A stretch of 64,000 nt of DNA from Haliea sp. E1-2-M8 (GTDB taxonomy: Bacteria > Pseudomonadota > Gammaproteobacteria > Pseudomonadales > Halieaceae): the NCBI RefSeq assembly GCF_030649675.1, contig NZ_JAUTDR010000018.1:791-64790 (forward strand). The letters are read 5' to 3'. The position numbers and the translations under genes are program-made. This document shows, piece after piece, positions 24,528 to 34,064 of this stretch (position 1 is its first letter; every line of letters begins with the position of its first letter). A model generated the notes under the pieces. That model was not told the DNA's origin and searched no databases. It worked only from the letters and a program-made list of their open reading frames with translations.

Positions 24528-25388
24528 ATGAACTACTGGCAATGCGTCGCCATGCTCGACATGAAGGAGCTCCCCGCGCTTGCTCGCCATGCCGAGACCC
24601 TTGGTTTTGAGGGTATCTCTCTCGGGGAACACCTGATCACGTTCAGCGAGCAGTATGAAAACTACGAGTACAGCAAGAACAACCTCATTCGCTGGTACCC
24701 GGAAACACACTGGCCCGAGCCCTGGGTGCAAATAGCCGCGCTTTCGCAGGTGACTACCCGGCTTCGCTTTCTCACCAGCGTCTATGTGTTGCCGATGCAC
24801 GATCCCTTCAACGTTGCCAAGCTGGTATCCACTGCTGCCAACATCAGCGAGGGTCGGGTGATTCTCGGAGCTGGCATTGGCTGGCAAAAGTCGGAATTCG
24901 AACTTGTAGGGCAGGACTTCCACACTCGAGGCCGGCGCTGTGATGAAGCGCTTGAAGTCATGGCAAAACTCTGGACAGGTGAACCGGTCAGTCACGATGG
25001 TGAGTTTTATCCGTTTCCGTCTCTGCAGATGTCTCCCGGGCTGTTCCAGCCGGTCCCAATCTATATCGGAGGCTTCTCGGAGCCCGCACTGAGACGCGCG
25101 GCCAGGCATGATGGGTGGATTGGCGGGCAGCATGAGATGAGCGAAGTAGAGTTCTTTGTGCCCACGCTGATTCAGTACCGTAAAGAGTCCGGCAAAAGCC
25201 TTGAGGATTTCGAAATATGCCTTGGTCTTTACGATATGCAAGAGTCGAACATCGAGAGGTGCAAGGAACTGGGGGCTACCATGTTGTATCGGGAGGCCTT
25301 TTGCGACGCCAACGGCATGGCCAGTTCCATGACGCTGGCGGAAAAACTCCATGACATGGAGAGGTTCGCCAATCAACACCTGTTGTAG
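24528..25388 (+). CDS. Luciferase-like flavin/F420-type monooxygenase 2
   Basis: A 286-residue TIM-barrel oxidoreductase of the luciferase-like superfamily. Typical segments are HAETLGFEGISLGEHL (about 22-37), RLRFLTSVYVLPMHDPF and GRVILGAGIGWQKSEFE. Relatives oxidise cyclic ketones or reduce activated alkenes with FMN or F420. It starts a rightward operon with the epimerase-like gene (37-bp gap). It is divergent from the CYP51-like P450, so the two transcripts may be controlled together through the shared upstream region. Confidence 0.85.
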   Translation: MNYWQCVAMLDMKELPALARHAETLGFEGISLGEHLITFSEQYENYEYSKNNLIRWYPETHWPEPWVQIAALSQVTTRLRFLTSVYVLPMHDPFNVAKLVSTAANISEGRVILGAGIGWQKSEFELVGQDFHTRGRRCDEALEVMAKLWTGEPVSHDGEFYPFPSLQMSPGLFQPVPIYIGGFSEPALRRAARHDGWIGGQHEMSEVEFFVPTLIQYRKESGKSLEDFEICLGLYDMQESNIERCKELGATMLYREAFCDANGMASSMTLAEKLHDMERFANQHLL

Positions 25389-25425
25389 TGTTCAATACTC
25401 CCGTCGCCGCCATAGAGATTGAAGA

Positions 25426-26424
25426 GTGAACGTACTGGTAACAGGCGCGACAGGATTTATCGGCAGTCATACCGTTACGCAGCTTCTCCGTGCGGGGCAC
25501 ACGGTCGGAGTGTTCGCCCGCGATCCCGAGAAACAGAAGTCGGTCCTTGCCGGCCTGGGAGTCGCATCTGAGGACGTTGTCTGTCACCGGGGAGATGTTC
25601 TCGATGACACATGGGTCGCGTTACTTCCTCAGTATCAGGCTGTAGTGCACTGTGCCGGAATGATGTCCAAGAATACCGCCGACATGCAAAAGATGTGGGA
25701 TCTCAATGTCACCGGCAGCGAGCGTGTGCTGAGGGAATCGGCGGCGGCCGGGCTTGATCCGGTGATATTTCTGTCGAGTTTCATGGCGATGTTTCCGCCC
25801 AGGGGGCCAGTCATGAACGCTGATGATCCCGTGACTGAGCCGGACTCGAGATACGCCAGAACAAAGGCGCAAGCAGAGCGTAATGCGCGCGCCCTGCAGG
25901 CCGAAGGAGCCCCGATCGTCTGCATCTATCCTGCATCCGTAAACGGTCCGGTCGACCCGACCGTAGGTAGCGGCCAGGAATTTTTGGCCAACTATGTCAA
26001 CAGTGGCTCAATGCTGGTTACCTCGGGCGGACTCACCTTCACCGACGTGAGGGATCTTGCCCTGTTGGTCAGTCGACTCCTGGAGCCAGGGAAGGGGCCC
26101 CGCCGGATTATGGCGACAGCGGACTATCTCACCCACCAGCAGATCCTGAGCATCATGCAGGAGCAAACTGGCATGCAGATTAAGCCGATCAAGGTGCCTG
26201 GTTGGATTCTGAGGACGGCTGGGCGATTGGCTGACGTCAAGCAAAGGGCATTTGGTGGTCCTGCTCCAGACCTGACCTATGAAGCTGCATCGGTTCTAAC
26301 TCGCTGTGTCCCGCAGAATGACGAAGAAGCTCGCGCCATCCTGGGGGCGCAACTAATAGGCGGAGAGCAGAGCCTCAGGGATATGGTCGACTGGATGCAG
26401 GCTGAGGGCCTCATCGGTCCCTGA
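25426..26424 (+). CDS. NAD-dependent epimerase/3beta-hydroxysteroid dehydrogenase-like protein
   Basis: A 332-residue extended SDR. The cofactor motif GATGFIG is at 7-13 and the catalytic Tyr143-x3-Lys147 lies in SRYARTKAQAE. The start is GTG. This fold includes 3beta-hydroxysteroid dehydrogenases and the sterol C4-decarboxylating dehydrogenases (ERG26/NSDHL), but also sugar epimerases. The neighbours (CYP51-like P450, sterol-desaturase-like enzyme) favour a sterol-type substrate. The specific reaction is inference. Confidence 0.82.
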   Translation: MNVLVTGATGFIGSHTVTQLLRAGHTVGVFARDPEKQKSVLAGLGVASEDVVCHRGDVLDDTWVALLPQYQAVVHCAGMMSKNTADMQKMWDLNVTGSERVLRESAAAGLDPVIFLSSFMAMFPPRGPVMNADDPVTEPDSRYARTKAQAERNARALQAEGAPIVCIYPASVNGPVDPTVGSGQEFLANYVNSGSMLVTSGGLTFTDVRDLALLVSRLLEPGKGPRRIMATADYLTHQQILSIMQEQTGMQIKPIKVPGWILRTAGRLADVKQRAFGGPAPDLTYEAASVLTRCVPQNDEEARAILGAQLIGGEQSLRDMVDWMQAEGLIGP

Positions 26425-26448
26425 CCTCATCACAAAAGTAATGCAAGA

Positions 26449-26463
26449 TTGACCATTAGTCAA
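26449..26463. promoter_or_regulatory. TTGAC-N5-GTCAA operator, copy 2
   Basis: TTGACCATTAGTCAA has the same arms, spacing and flanks (AAGA before, AT after) as the site at 12440. TTGACC itself can serve as a -35 box with TACTTT 17 bp further on, so a bound regulator would block the promoter of the desaturase gene at 26529. Confidence 0.6.
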
Positions 26464-26528
26464 ATATACCTTACTTTATTCGCCTCAGGCTGGCACACTT
26501 CAGGCGCTGTCCGGTAAGGGAATGAGAA

Positions 26529-27293
26529 ATGAGCTTCGACTACCACTGGCAGGTAAGCTTGCTGACCTTTGTCATTCTGGGCGGCTGTATTGCATTGGCC
26601 CAGCGGCTGGTCTTCAAAGTACCGGCGTTCGCTGCTGCGCGTGAACTGAATCGCGAGGAAAACAAGCGCAAATGGCGGGAACAGGGGAAGAAGTACCATC
26701 ACCGGGTGGACTCCAGCAAGAAAATTGGATTGGCCATCAATGTGTTTTTCTATGTCGCCATCCTGCCCTTCTTTGTCACCTTGCAGGCCGCCCCGCTGTG
26801 GCGTATAGCATTGGATGTGGTCGTGATTCTGATGGTTTACGACTTCTTTTACTACCTGGTGCACCGCTTCCTGTTTCACGGCAAGGGTTCTTTGCGCAGG
26901 GTGCATGCAGTCCATCACCAGGCACGGAGCCGGGTAACTTCGATCGACTCCTACCTGCTACATCCAATGGAGATATTCATAGGTATTGCGCTCTATTTCG
27001 TGACTATTGTGATACTCGGATTAGTGGGCCTGGCGCCGTTTCATATAGCTACCATTGTGATCTCCAACTTTATTTACACCCAATTGAACCAGATCAACCA
27101 TTGTCGTATCGATCTCGAGTTTTTCCCCTTTCGCACTCTTAACTGGATCGCGATGAAGCACGATGCGCACCATCTGGATATGCACAAGGGGAATTACGCT
27201 ACCCTCACCTTGCTCTACGACAAGCTGTTTGGCACGGTGGAAATCCACCCGCTGGAAGCCAGGCAACGGAATGCCGCTGAGAGTCCCCAATAA
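26529..27293 (+). CDS. Sterol desaturase / fatty acid hydroxylase family membrane protein 2
   Basis: A 254-residue membrane diiron oxygenase with histidine boxes HRFLFH (112-117), HAVHH (126-130) and HDAHH (211-215). Hydrophobic helices lie at about 10-28, 68-88, 92-112 and 148-185. It is a paralogue of the protein at 10624 and shares VVVILMVYDFFYYL and the C-terminal GNYATLTLLYD block. It should hydroxylate or desaturate a membrane lipid or sterol-like substrate. It has its own promoter region containing the MarR-type palindrome, separate from the upstream epimerase gene by 104 bp. Confidence 0.9.
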   Translation: MSFDYHWQVSLLTFVILGGCIALAQRLVFKVPAFAAARELNREENKRKWREQGKKYHHRVDSSKKIGLAINVFFYVAILPFFVTLQAAPLWRIALDVVVILMVYDFFYYLVHRFLFHGKGSLRRVHAVHHQARSRVTSIDSYLLHPMEIFIGIALYFVTIVILGLVGLAPFHIATIVISNFIYTQLNQINHCRIDLEFFPFRTLNWIAMKHDAHHLDMHKGNYATLTLLYDKLFGTVEIHPLEARQRNAAESPQ

Positions 27294-27344
27294 AAGCCGG
27301 GTGCGCGAAATAACTGTTCCGTGGGAGGGGAGGGGCGTAACGGC

Positions 27345-27965
27345 TTAGGGATAAAGCATTGCCGTCACCGTAGCCTTGAGCCGCTTGATGTAGGCTTTGG
27401 GGTCAAAGCTAACCGGCTCCAGCGCCATTTCTATCAGGATCCCGGTCAACATACAGTGAACCGTATATATGACTTCCTGGAATATCTTGTCGGAAGCCGA
27501 GCTGTCGTGGAAAATTCTTCGCGCCAGTTCGACATGGGCCTCGCGGCTACGACTGATGGAAAGATCGTTGCTGGCCTTGCCGTGGCCCCGGGTCGCCAGG
27601 AGGATTTCCAGCGTGGCCATGTATTCCTCACCCTGATAGTGATACCAGGCAGCGTCCACGTACTTCGCCACACGCCGACCGGCAGTTCCGGTGGTGAATC
27701 GGTTTGCGCTGAGGGACTCGTGGAATTTTGTGTGCGAGCGTTGCAACACTTCCTCGAGAATCTCTTCTTTACCCCCGAAATGATGCTGTACCGCTCCCCA
27801 GGTGATGCCCGCGCGTTTGGCAATCTGACTTGAGCTGGCCGCTGCAAATCCGCTTTCCTTGATGAGGCTGATGACTGCACCGATAATCTTGTCCTGGGTC
27901 GCCTTGCTTTTGGCTGCCTGGCGGCCCATGGCATCGACATCTGCCTGATCGAATTCAATTGCCAT
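27345..27965 (-). CDS. TetR-family transcriptional regulator 1
   Basis: A 206-residue TetR repressor. The N-terminal helix-turn-helix spans about 42-68 (SSQIAKRAGITWGAVQHHFGG). The C-terminal ligand domain is of ordinary length and unspecific. It converges on the desaturase gene and faces the TonB receptor 2 promoter across a 440-bp gap that contains a CTGACA-N3-TGTCAG palindrome. It therefore probably represses itself and the receptor until a pathway ligand binds. Confidence 0.9.
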   Translation of the reverse strand: MAIEFDQADVDAMGRQAAKSKATQDKIIGAVISLIKESGFAAASSSQIAKRAGITWGAVQHHFGGKEEILEEVLQRSHTKFHESLSANRFTTGTAGRRVAKYVDAAWYHYQGEEYMATLEILLATRGHGKASNDLSISRSREAHVELARRIFHDSSASDKIFQEVIYTVHCMLTGILIEMALEPVSFDPKAYIKRLKATVTAMLYP

Positions 27966-28405
27966 AAGCCTTTACACTCCAGTTTTGGGGTCCACACCCC
28001 CACCTCGGCGGATGTTACTGTGCATCTCAAGATGTGTAAACATTACGCTACAAATCTGACAGGTTGTCAGGCTTTCCAGAGGGAGCAAGGGTTGTGGCGT
28101 TGGCTGATACGGCGTAAGAGAAGCGCAGGCCTGACACCTGATGGTGCAGTAAAAACATACATGCAAGAACGTATTTATCAAGCCACTCATGAATCTCACA
28201 AGCCTTGAGGGATAATATAAAACATATTAAAAACAAGAGGATAAGTATCTAGACCGTGTTTTAACGAGCTCAATTTGATGACGCATCCTGGCGGTTCTGA
28301 CTTCAAATAGAAGAAGAATACATTTTCGCAGGTATTGACAGCCCCAATCGTTTCACGTTCCATAGGGCGCACTCAATTCTTATAAAATCCAGGGCGATAA
28401 AGGGC
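27966..28405. other. Long intergenic region, TetR 1 / TonB receptor 2
   Basis: These 440 bp are visibly poorer in GC than the neighbouring genes. I see no supported gene; short frames lack a credible start and product. It contains GTAAACATTAC (28036-28046) and the palindrome at 28056-28070, and should hold both divergent promoters. Confidence 0.6.
28056..28070. promoter_or_regulatory. CTGACA-N3-TGTCAG palindrome
   Basis: CTGACAGGTTGTCAG is a perfect inverted repeat with 6-bp arms, 91 bp upstream of the TetR 1 start. It is a good candidate for the TetR 1 operator. The half-site TGACA also occurs in the TetR 3 operators at 46881 and 46913. Confidence 0.5.
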
Positions 28406-30622
28406 ATGAGAAAAATAATTTGTAACGCTGTGTTGGCCGCCTCAATCATTCCTGCGGTCCATACCCTTTCAGCCCATGCTCAAGGTCCTGCCCAGGCGTT
28501 GGAGGAGGTTGTTGTATCTTCCCAGCGCCGGGAGCAGAGCTTGCAGGATGTCCCCATATCCATTGCGGCCTTTAGCAACGCGGCTATTCAAAATTTCCGT
28601 ATTCAGAACCTGACCGACCTGAACACACTGGTGCCTAACTTGTCAGCTGTTGAAGGCGCCGGCGGTACTCGCAGCGTGGTGTTTCAAATCCGGGGTCTCT
28701 ATGCAACCGGTACGGCTCTCGGTGCGGATGCCGGTGTCGCCACATACCTGGATGGCGTTTATCTCAGGGGGGGCGGTGCGTCTATTGTCAATTATGCAGA
28801 CCTTGAACGTATAGAAGTGTTACGCGGCCCTCAGGGGACACTGTTCGGTCGGAATACCTCGGGGGGAGCTATCGCCTTTATCACCAAGTCTCCTGACGGA
28901 GAGTTCGGTTTCAGGCAGAAACTCACCACCGGTAATTTTGACCTGTTCGAATCCAGAACACGTGTTGATACTCCACAACTGGGACCTTTCAGCGCCAGCC
29001 TGAACTACACCTATAGTGACAGGGAAGGGCCGGTGAGAAACACTGGAGCGGGCTTCACGGTCGATTTTTCAGAGTTCGGTGGGGGGCGGTTTGTTTCCCC
29101 TGAGCGGCTTGGCGACTCGAAAACCGAGGCGGTTTTCCTGGCGCTGGATGCTGATTTTCATGAGGATTTGAGCCTGGTCTATAAATTCGACTATACGGAC
29201 ATGGAGGCAACCCCGACCGCGGTTGGCATTTTGGGTTCCATTCCAGCGCTGGCAGGCCTTACCGACCCTTCGTTCGGGGCGGAGATGCCGGATACGGTCA
29301 ACAATGCCTATCACATGCCCACCACCCAGCTCATCCGCGGTCACAACCTTACTGCTGAATATGCCTTGAACGATTCCATGACCTTACGGAATATCCTCTC
29401 TTTCCGGGAGGCGTCAGTGCAGGCGCCCGGGCATACTCTGGACGGTCTTGGGCAATTTGCCCCTATTGTTGTGATCTTTGCGGTAACCGGTGAAAACGAG
29501 AGGGAAGAATTCAGCGAAGAGCTGCAGTTTATCTGGGACGAAACAGCGTTTACGCTCACCACCGGTGTGATGTTTTACGACCTGGAGCAGACCGCGGGGG
29601 GCTACAAGAACGCACAAAACGGCTTCTTCGGTTCCGCGCCTCCGAATTTGACGTTTTTCCCGGGTTCCGTACCTGCGACCCAGTCTGATGTAGAAGCACA
29701 GTCGATGGCGGTCTATGGTCAACTCGAGTATCACCTCAATGAGCAGTGGGACGTGATACTCGGTGGGCGCCACACCAAGGACGAAAAGGACTATGTGGAT
29801 CATACCTTGATGACCGGTGAAGTGCTGGAAACTGCCTACGACGAGTCGGAGTTTACCTATCTGCTTGGGCTCAATTACCAGCCAACCCTCGACTCTCTGG
29901 TATATTCGAAGTATTCAACCGGGTACATATCCGGTGGCATTGTCTCTGGCCTCCCCTACGAGCTGGAGAAGTCCAAGTCGTTTGAATTGGGTGCCAAGAC
30001 GAGTTGGCTGGAGAACAGATTGCAGACCAACGCGGCGTGGTTTTTCGTCGAGTATGAAAACCAGCAGTTTGGGACAGCAGGCAATCTGGTTGACCCTCCT
30101 ATCCCGACATCCCAGGTTTTGGTGAACGCAGGAGAAACCGAAGCCCAGGGAATTGAATTCGAAGGATCCTGGCTGCCCTTCACCGGATTGACGATGGGGC
30201 TGAACCTGGGCTATCTGGATTTTGAATTCAAGGAAATCGACCTTGTGCTTCTGGGTGGACCGATTTCCAAGCATTTACGCCCAAAGTGGACCAGCACGGT
30301 TTCGGCGGACTATGAAACTCTTTCTGTTATAGGTGACGCGCGACTGCAGTTTCATTTTGATGCCTCCTATCGTTCTGAAGAGGAAGTCATCACCAGGCCG
30401 GTACCCTTTGTCGATGGAACCAACCCCGGCACCTGGCGGTTGAATGGCAGCGTGTCCCTGGGCGGTATGAAGTTTGCTGGCGGCGAGCTGGGCGTGTCGT
30501 TCTGGGGCCGGAACCTGACCGACAAGAATCTGCCCTCGAACATGAATACTTTGGGTCCCATAGTTGCCGGATACTATGAATTTCCGCGCACCTATGGGGT
30601 AGACCTGACCTACGATTACTGA
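28406..30622 (+). CDS. TonB-dependent outer-membrane receptor 2
   Basis: A 738-residue receptor. It has a signal peptide ending near SAHA (residue 25), a TonB-box-like LEEVVVSSQR, a plug with LERIEVLRGPQGTLFGRNTS and a barrel ending in DLTYDY. It has the length and plug features of receptors found beside terpene and steroid catabolic genes. The gene lies alone between the long regulatory gap and a following SDR. Codon choice and GC content look lower than in the flanking genes, which could mean a separate origin. Confidence 0.93.
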   Translation: MRKIICNAVLAASIIPAVHTLSAHAQGPAQALEEVVVSSQRREQSLQDVPISIAAFSNAAIQNFRIQNLTDLNTLVPNLSAVEGAGGTRSVVFQIRGLYATGTALGADAGVATYLDGVYLRGGGASIVNYADLERIEVLRGPQGTLFGRNTSGGAIAFITKSPDGEFGFRQKLTTGNFDLFESRTRVDTPQLGPFSASLNYTYSDREGPVRNTGAGFTVDFSEFGGGRFVSPERLGDSKTEAVFLALDADFHEDLSLVYKFDYTDMEATPTAVGILGSIPALAGLTDPSFGAEMPDTVNNAYHMPTTQLIRGHNLTAEYALNDSMTLRNILSFREASVQAPGHTLDGLGQFAPIVVIFAVTGENEREEFSEELQFIWDETAFTLTTGVMFYDLEQTAGGYKNAQNGFFGSAPPNLTFFPGSVPATQSDVEAQSMAVYGQLEYHLNEQWDVILGGRHTKDEKDYVDHTLMTGEVLETAYDESEFTYLLGLNYQPTLDSLVYSKYSTGYISGGIVSGLPYELEKSKSFELGAKTSWLENRLQTNAAWFFVEYENQQFGTAGNLVDPPIPTSQVLVNAGETEAQGIEFEGSWLPFTGLTMGLNLGYLDFEFKEIDLVLLGGPISKHLRPKWTSTVSADYETLSVIGDARLQFHFDASYRSEEEVITRPVPFVDGTNPGTWRLNGSVSLGGMKFAGGELGVSFWGRNLTDKNLPSNMNTLGPIVAGYYEFPRTYGVDLTYDY

Positions 30623-30787
30623 AGGTGGACCGCAGGCGCTACTGTCACAGCTCGATCTATTGTGGTCCCCGGCGGCCGTGATGAGTTCTGTTAAGAATCC
30701 CCCATCATCGCGAATGATTGCGCCAGAGCGGTGGTTGCGCCCACCAGAGTGTGAGCGATGGAGCTGGATAATAACTGAGGAATAGGT

Positions 30788-31627
30788 ATGAGTCTGTCTA
30801 TTGACCTTGCAGATAAAGTTGCCATTGTTACCGGAGCAGGAATGGGTATAGGCGAGGGTGTGGCACTCGCGTTGGCGCGAGCTGGCGCTCACGTGGTGTG
30901 CAATGCACGCACCGCCAGGGACATCGACGAGACTGCGGCAAAAGTGAGGGCGTGTGGGGTAAGGGCGCTTGCAGTCCCTGGGGATGTTACGGTTGCCGAG
31001 GATCTGGACCGCCTGGTGTCGGCGACAATTCAGGAGCTTGGGCGTATAGATATCCTCATAAATAACGCTGGTGGCACTATTTTCAACGGGTTTCTGGATA
31101 TTAGTGACGAAGAGTTCTCGTTCATTTTTGACTGGAATACCAAGTCTGCGTTCATGCTTTCAAAACGGGTAGCGCCCTACATGATCAAGCAGGGATCGGG
31201 TGTCATCATCAATGTTTCTTCCGCCGTGGGTCATCTCACAGGAAGAGGTATGATGGCCTATGGTGTGGCCAAGGCCGGGCTGGACTACCTGACTCGCAGC
31301 CTGGCGGATGAACTTGCGCCGCGAGTCCGGGTCAATGCGATCGCACTGGGGTCCATCATGACGCCAGCACTCAGGGCCAAGCTGATCGAAGCGGAAGCGA
31401 GCTTTGGCGAAACCCTGATAGAGAAAACGCCGCTGCGCAGTATTGGTGACGCCGACAAGGTTGGCGAAACCGTCGCGTTTCTGTGCTCACCGGCGGCCGA
31501 CTACATCACCGGCGATGTGCTTCGTTACGACGGTGGCCTGCAGGATACCAACTTGCCGTTCCGGCTTCCCGACTATGAACCTGACTCGGTGTTTAATCGA
31601 GACAATGGCATCACCCGGGAGAGCTGA
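30788..31627 (+). CDS. Short-chain dehydrogenase/reductase (SDR) B
   Basis: A 279-residue classical SDR. It has TGAGMGIG at 15-22, NNAG at 92-95, Ser144, Tyr158 and Lys162 (YGVAK). Its C-terminus reads GGLQDTNLPFRLPD, the same as SDR G at 39126, and much of the core matches too. The two are recent paralogues, probably for the same type of hydroxy/keto group. Relatives include bacterial hydroxysteroid dehydrogenases. It lies 165 bp after TonB receptor 2 and converges on TonB receptor 3. Confidence 0.9.
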   Translation: MSLSIDLADKVAIVTGAGMGIGEGVALALARAGAHVVCNARTARDIDETAAKVRACGVRALAVPGDVTVAEDLDRLVSATIQELGRIDILINNAGGTIFNGFLDISDEEFSFIFDWNTKSAFMLSKRVAPYMIKQGSGVIINVSSAVGHLTGRGMMAYGVAKAGLDYLTRSLADELAPRVRVNAIALGSIMTPALRAKLIEAEASFGETLIEKTPLRSIGDADKVGETVAFLCSPAADYITGDVLRYDGGLQDTNLPFRLPDYEPDSVFNRDNGITRES

Positions 31628-31661
31628 GCTTCCCGGATGAGTGGGTCAGGAGGCGCTCAGC

Positions 31662-34025
31662 TCAGCGATTGAACTCGTATACCAGGTCTGCTCCAAATGT
31701 CCTTTCGGGATTGTAACTGTTGGTGACGAAGCCGAGCTGCCCCCAGTCTATACCAAATTCCCGGTACTTCTCATTCTCCAGGTTGCGTACCCATAACCCG
31801 ACGCTGAGGTGCCCGTTCCTGCCAGCGGGAATCTCGGCCAGCGTGGCCCGGGCGTTGGTCAGCCAGAACGAGTCAGACGAGTTGTACAGGGTCAGCTGGG
31901 GGTGAAAGTCGATTTCCCCGGTATAGGAAGTGTCCAGCCGCAGGGTGAGTTCGCCGATATCCCAGCGCGGGAAGCTGTATTCGGCGGAAATTGAGCCGTT
32001 GTGATTGGGCGTGTTCTGCTGGGTCGAGGCACTGTCGGCGATATCGACGTTGCGTCCTGTCGAGAAGCCACTGACCGGATCCACTTCGCCAGCTACGAAG
32101 CTGTCGAAATTGATGTCGGTGTAGCCGTAACTGGCATTGAGCTTGAGAGCATCGGTGGGTAGCCAGGTGGCTTCCAGCTCAATACCGCTGTTGGCAGAGC
32201 GTCCGGCGTTGACCAGAACCTGGGCCGCGCCGGTGTTGCCGGTCTGGAACTGTGAGATCTGCCGGTCCTTGTAGTCGGTGTAGAACACCGCACCGTTAAA
32301 GCGCAGGGTGCGGTCCAGCAGGTCGCTCTTCCAGCCAATCTCGTAGCTGATAACTTCCTCTTCATCGAAGGGCAACGACGCTGATTCAACCGTGGTGGCT
32401 CGCATGTTGAAGCCGCCAGAGCGATATCCGGTGACCACTTTGGCGTAGGTGCTCAACTGATCTGACCAACGGTAGCTGACGGTCGCGCTGGGACTGAGAT
32501 TGTTCCAGTCATTGCTGGGTTTTATGCGTTGGGGTACGTTGTCCAGCAGATTGAATAAATCCAGTTCCCGGTCGTCTACGCTATAGCGTAGGCCCAGAGT
32601 GACATCGAGGTCCGGTATTAGCTCATAGGTGAACTCCCCGTAAGCGGCATAGGCCACGTTTTCCGGCCTGACGTGGAGGAACGGTGCCGATACCAGCAGG
32701 GAGGTGCCACAGGGTGGCGCCTGCAGTAGCAGACAGGTAGGCAGGACGAATGCCTGGGGGTTTCTGAGTTCCGACTTCTCCCGGAAGTAGTAGAGACCGG
32801 TGTTGTAGCGCAGGCGATCGTCCATCAAAGTACCGATGATCTGGAGTTCCTGGGACCACTGGTCCTGGGAGCGGTCGCGGTCATGGGATTGATAGAGGGG
32901 TACCAGGGTGCCGGCGGGGATCGGCTGAAAGGTGGCCAGGTCGAGCAGCGTGCTGCCATCGGCGGGGAAGGCGCCACCAAAGGTAGAGTTCGGGGTAAAT
33001 TCGTCCCAACTGCGATAGCCGGTAATCGACTTGATGGTCAGGTTGGGCAGCGGGTCCCAGGTCAATGTCAGGGCGTGACCGTCGATGTCAGAGGTCCAGT
33101 CACCGGGATTTTTCGCGGCGCGAGGCAGGCGGTCCAGTCGCGAGGACGATGCCTCGTCTCTTGCCTGCTCCCAATAGGGGCCTCCGTAGAAGGCTCCGTC
33201 CGGACTGGCGTACATGTCTCGCACGAAGGTAAGCTGCGCTATGGGTTCGCCAGACTCCCACTCCGAGCGTTCGTAGCTATAGTCGACGCTGAACGCATCA
33301 CTGGGCGTCCAGTTCACAGCCAGGCGATAGGCTCTGGTCTTTGATTCATCGAGTTTTCTACTGGTGTACACATCTTTGCGGTCGCCGTCGTTACGAGTGT
33401 CCAGAATCGACAGGCGGGCGGCCAGGCCGTTGTAACGGCCTGTATCAATTGCGGTCTGGAAATTGCGCTGGCCGCGGTTGCCGGCACCGATCTTCTGTTT
33501 GAAGACGAATTCGTCGCGGGGCGGCGTGGTCACGATATTAACAGCGCCGCCGATGGTGTTGCGTCCAAACAGCGTTCCCTGGGGCCCTCTGAGCACCTCG
33601 ATGCGCTCCACATCGAATATGGCGAAGCCGGTGCTGGACTGACGCCCGACGTAAACGCCATCGACGTAGACGCCGACGGTGCCATCGAAGGAAATCGAGT
33701 CATCCTGGTTGGAAATCCCGCGGATACTGTAGCCAACAGCGGGTTGCCCGCCACTAAGTTTACGAATATCGAGGTTGGGCGTTGCCTGGGCGATATCCCT
33801 GACCTCGCTGATGCCCATTTGCTCGAGTTCGTGTTGGCCGAACGCGGAGACCGATACCGGGGTGTCCTGGAGCGACTCCTCGAATCGACGAGCGGTTACG
33901 GTCACTTCTTCGAGAACCCTCGCCTGGGAGCCTTCGGTCTGGGCTGCCGCCGGCAATGCTACTCCAGCCACCAGTGCGCCGAGCGCCAGAGGGATGGGAT
34001 GTACCTTTACAGACATTATTTTCAT
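31662..34025 (-). CDS. TonB-dependent outer-membrane receptor 3
   Basis: A 787-residue receptor with a signal peptide (LALGALVAGVALPAAAQ, to about residue 29), a TonB-box-like LEEVTVTARR, a plug with VERIEVLRGPQGTLFGRNT and a barrel. The last residues are VYEFNR, so the usual terminal aromatic is three from the end, which is unusual but seen. AGAGGT lies 11 nt before ATG 34025; a start at 34016 is also possible. It is the last gene of a nine-gene minus-strand operon, so its uptake role is tied to the enzymes encoded upstream. Confidence 0.93.
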   Translation of the reverse strand: MKIMSVKVHPIPLALGALVAGVALPAAAQTEGSQARVLEEVTVTARRFEESLQDTPVSVSAFGQHELEQMGISEVRDIAQATPNLDIRKLSGGQPAVGYSIRGISNQDDSISFDGTVGVYVDGVYVGRQSSTGFAIFDVERIEVLRGPQGTLFGRNTIGGAVNIVTTPPRDEFVFKQKIGAGNRGQRNFQTAIDTGRYNGLAARLSILDTRNDGDRKDVYTSRKLDESKTRAYRLAVNWTPSDAFSVDYSYERSEWESGEPIAQLTFVRDMYASPDGAFYGGPYWEQARDEASSSRLDRLPRAAKNPGDWTSDIDGHALTLTWDPLPNLTIKSITGYRSWDEFTPNSTFGGAFPADGSTLLDLATFQPIPAGTLVPLYQSHDRDRSQDQWSQELQIIGTLMDDRLRYNTGLYYFREKSELRNPQAFVLPTCLLLQAPPCGTSLLVSAPFLHVRPENVAYAAYGEFTYELIPDLDVTLGLRYSVDDRELDLFNLLDNVPQRIKPSNDWNNLSPSATVSYRWSDQLSTYAKVVTGYRSGGFNMRATTVESASLPFDEEEVISYEIGWKSDLLDRTLRFNGAVFYTDYKDRQISQFQTGNTGAAQVLVNAGRSANSGIELEATWLPTDALKLNASYGYTDINFDSFVAGEVDPVSGFSTGRNVDIADSASTQQNTPNHNGSISAEYSFPRWDIGELTLRLDTSYTGEIDFHPQLTLYNSSDSFWLTNARATLAEIPAGRNGHLSVGLWVRNLENEKYREFGIDWGQLGFVTNSYNPERTFGADLVYEFNR

Positions 34026-34064
34026 GTTGGTTTCACACCTCTGTTACATGGATTAGCGACGGAT

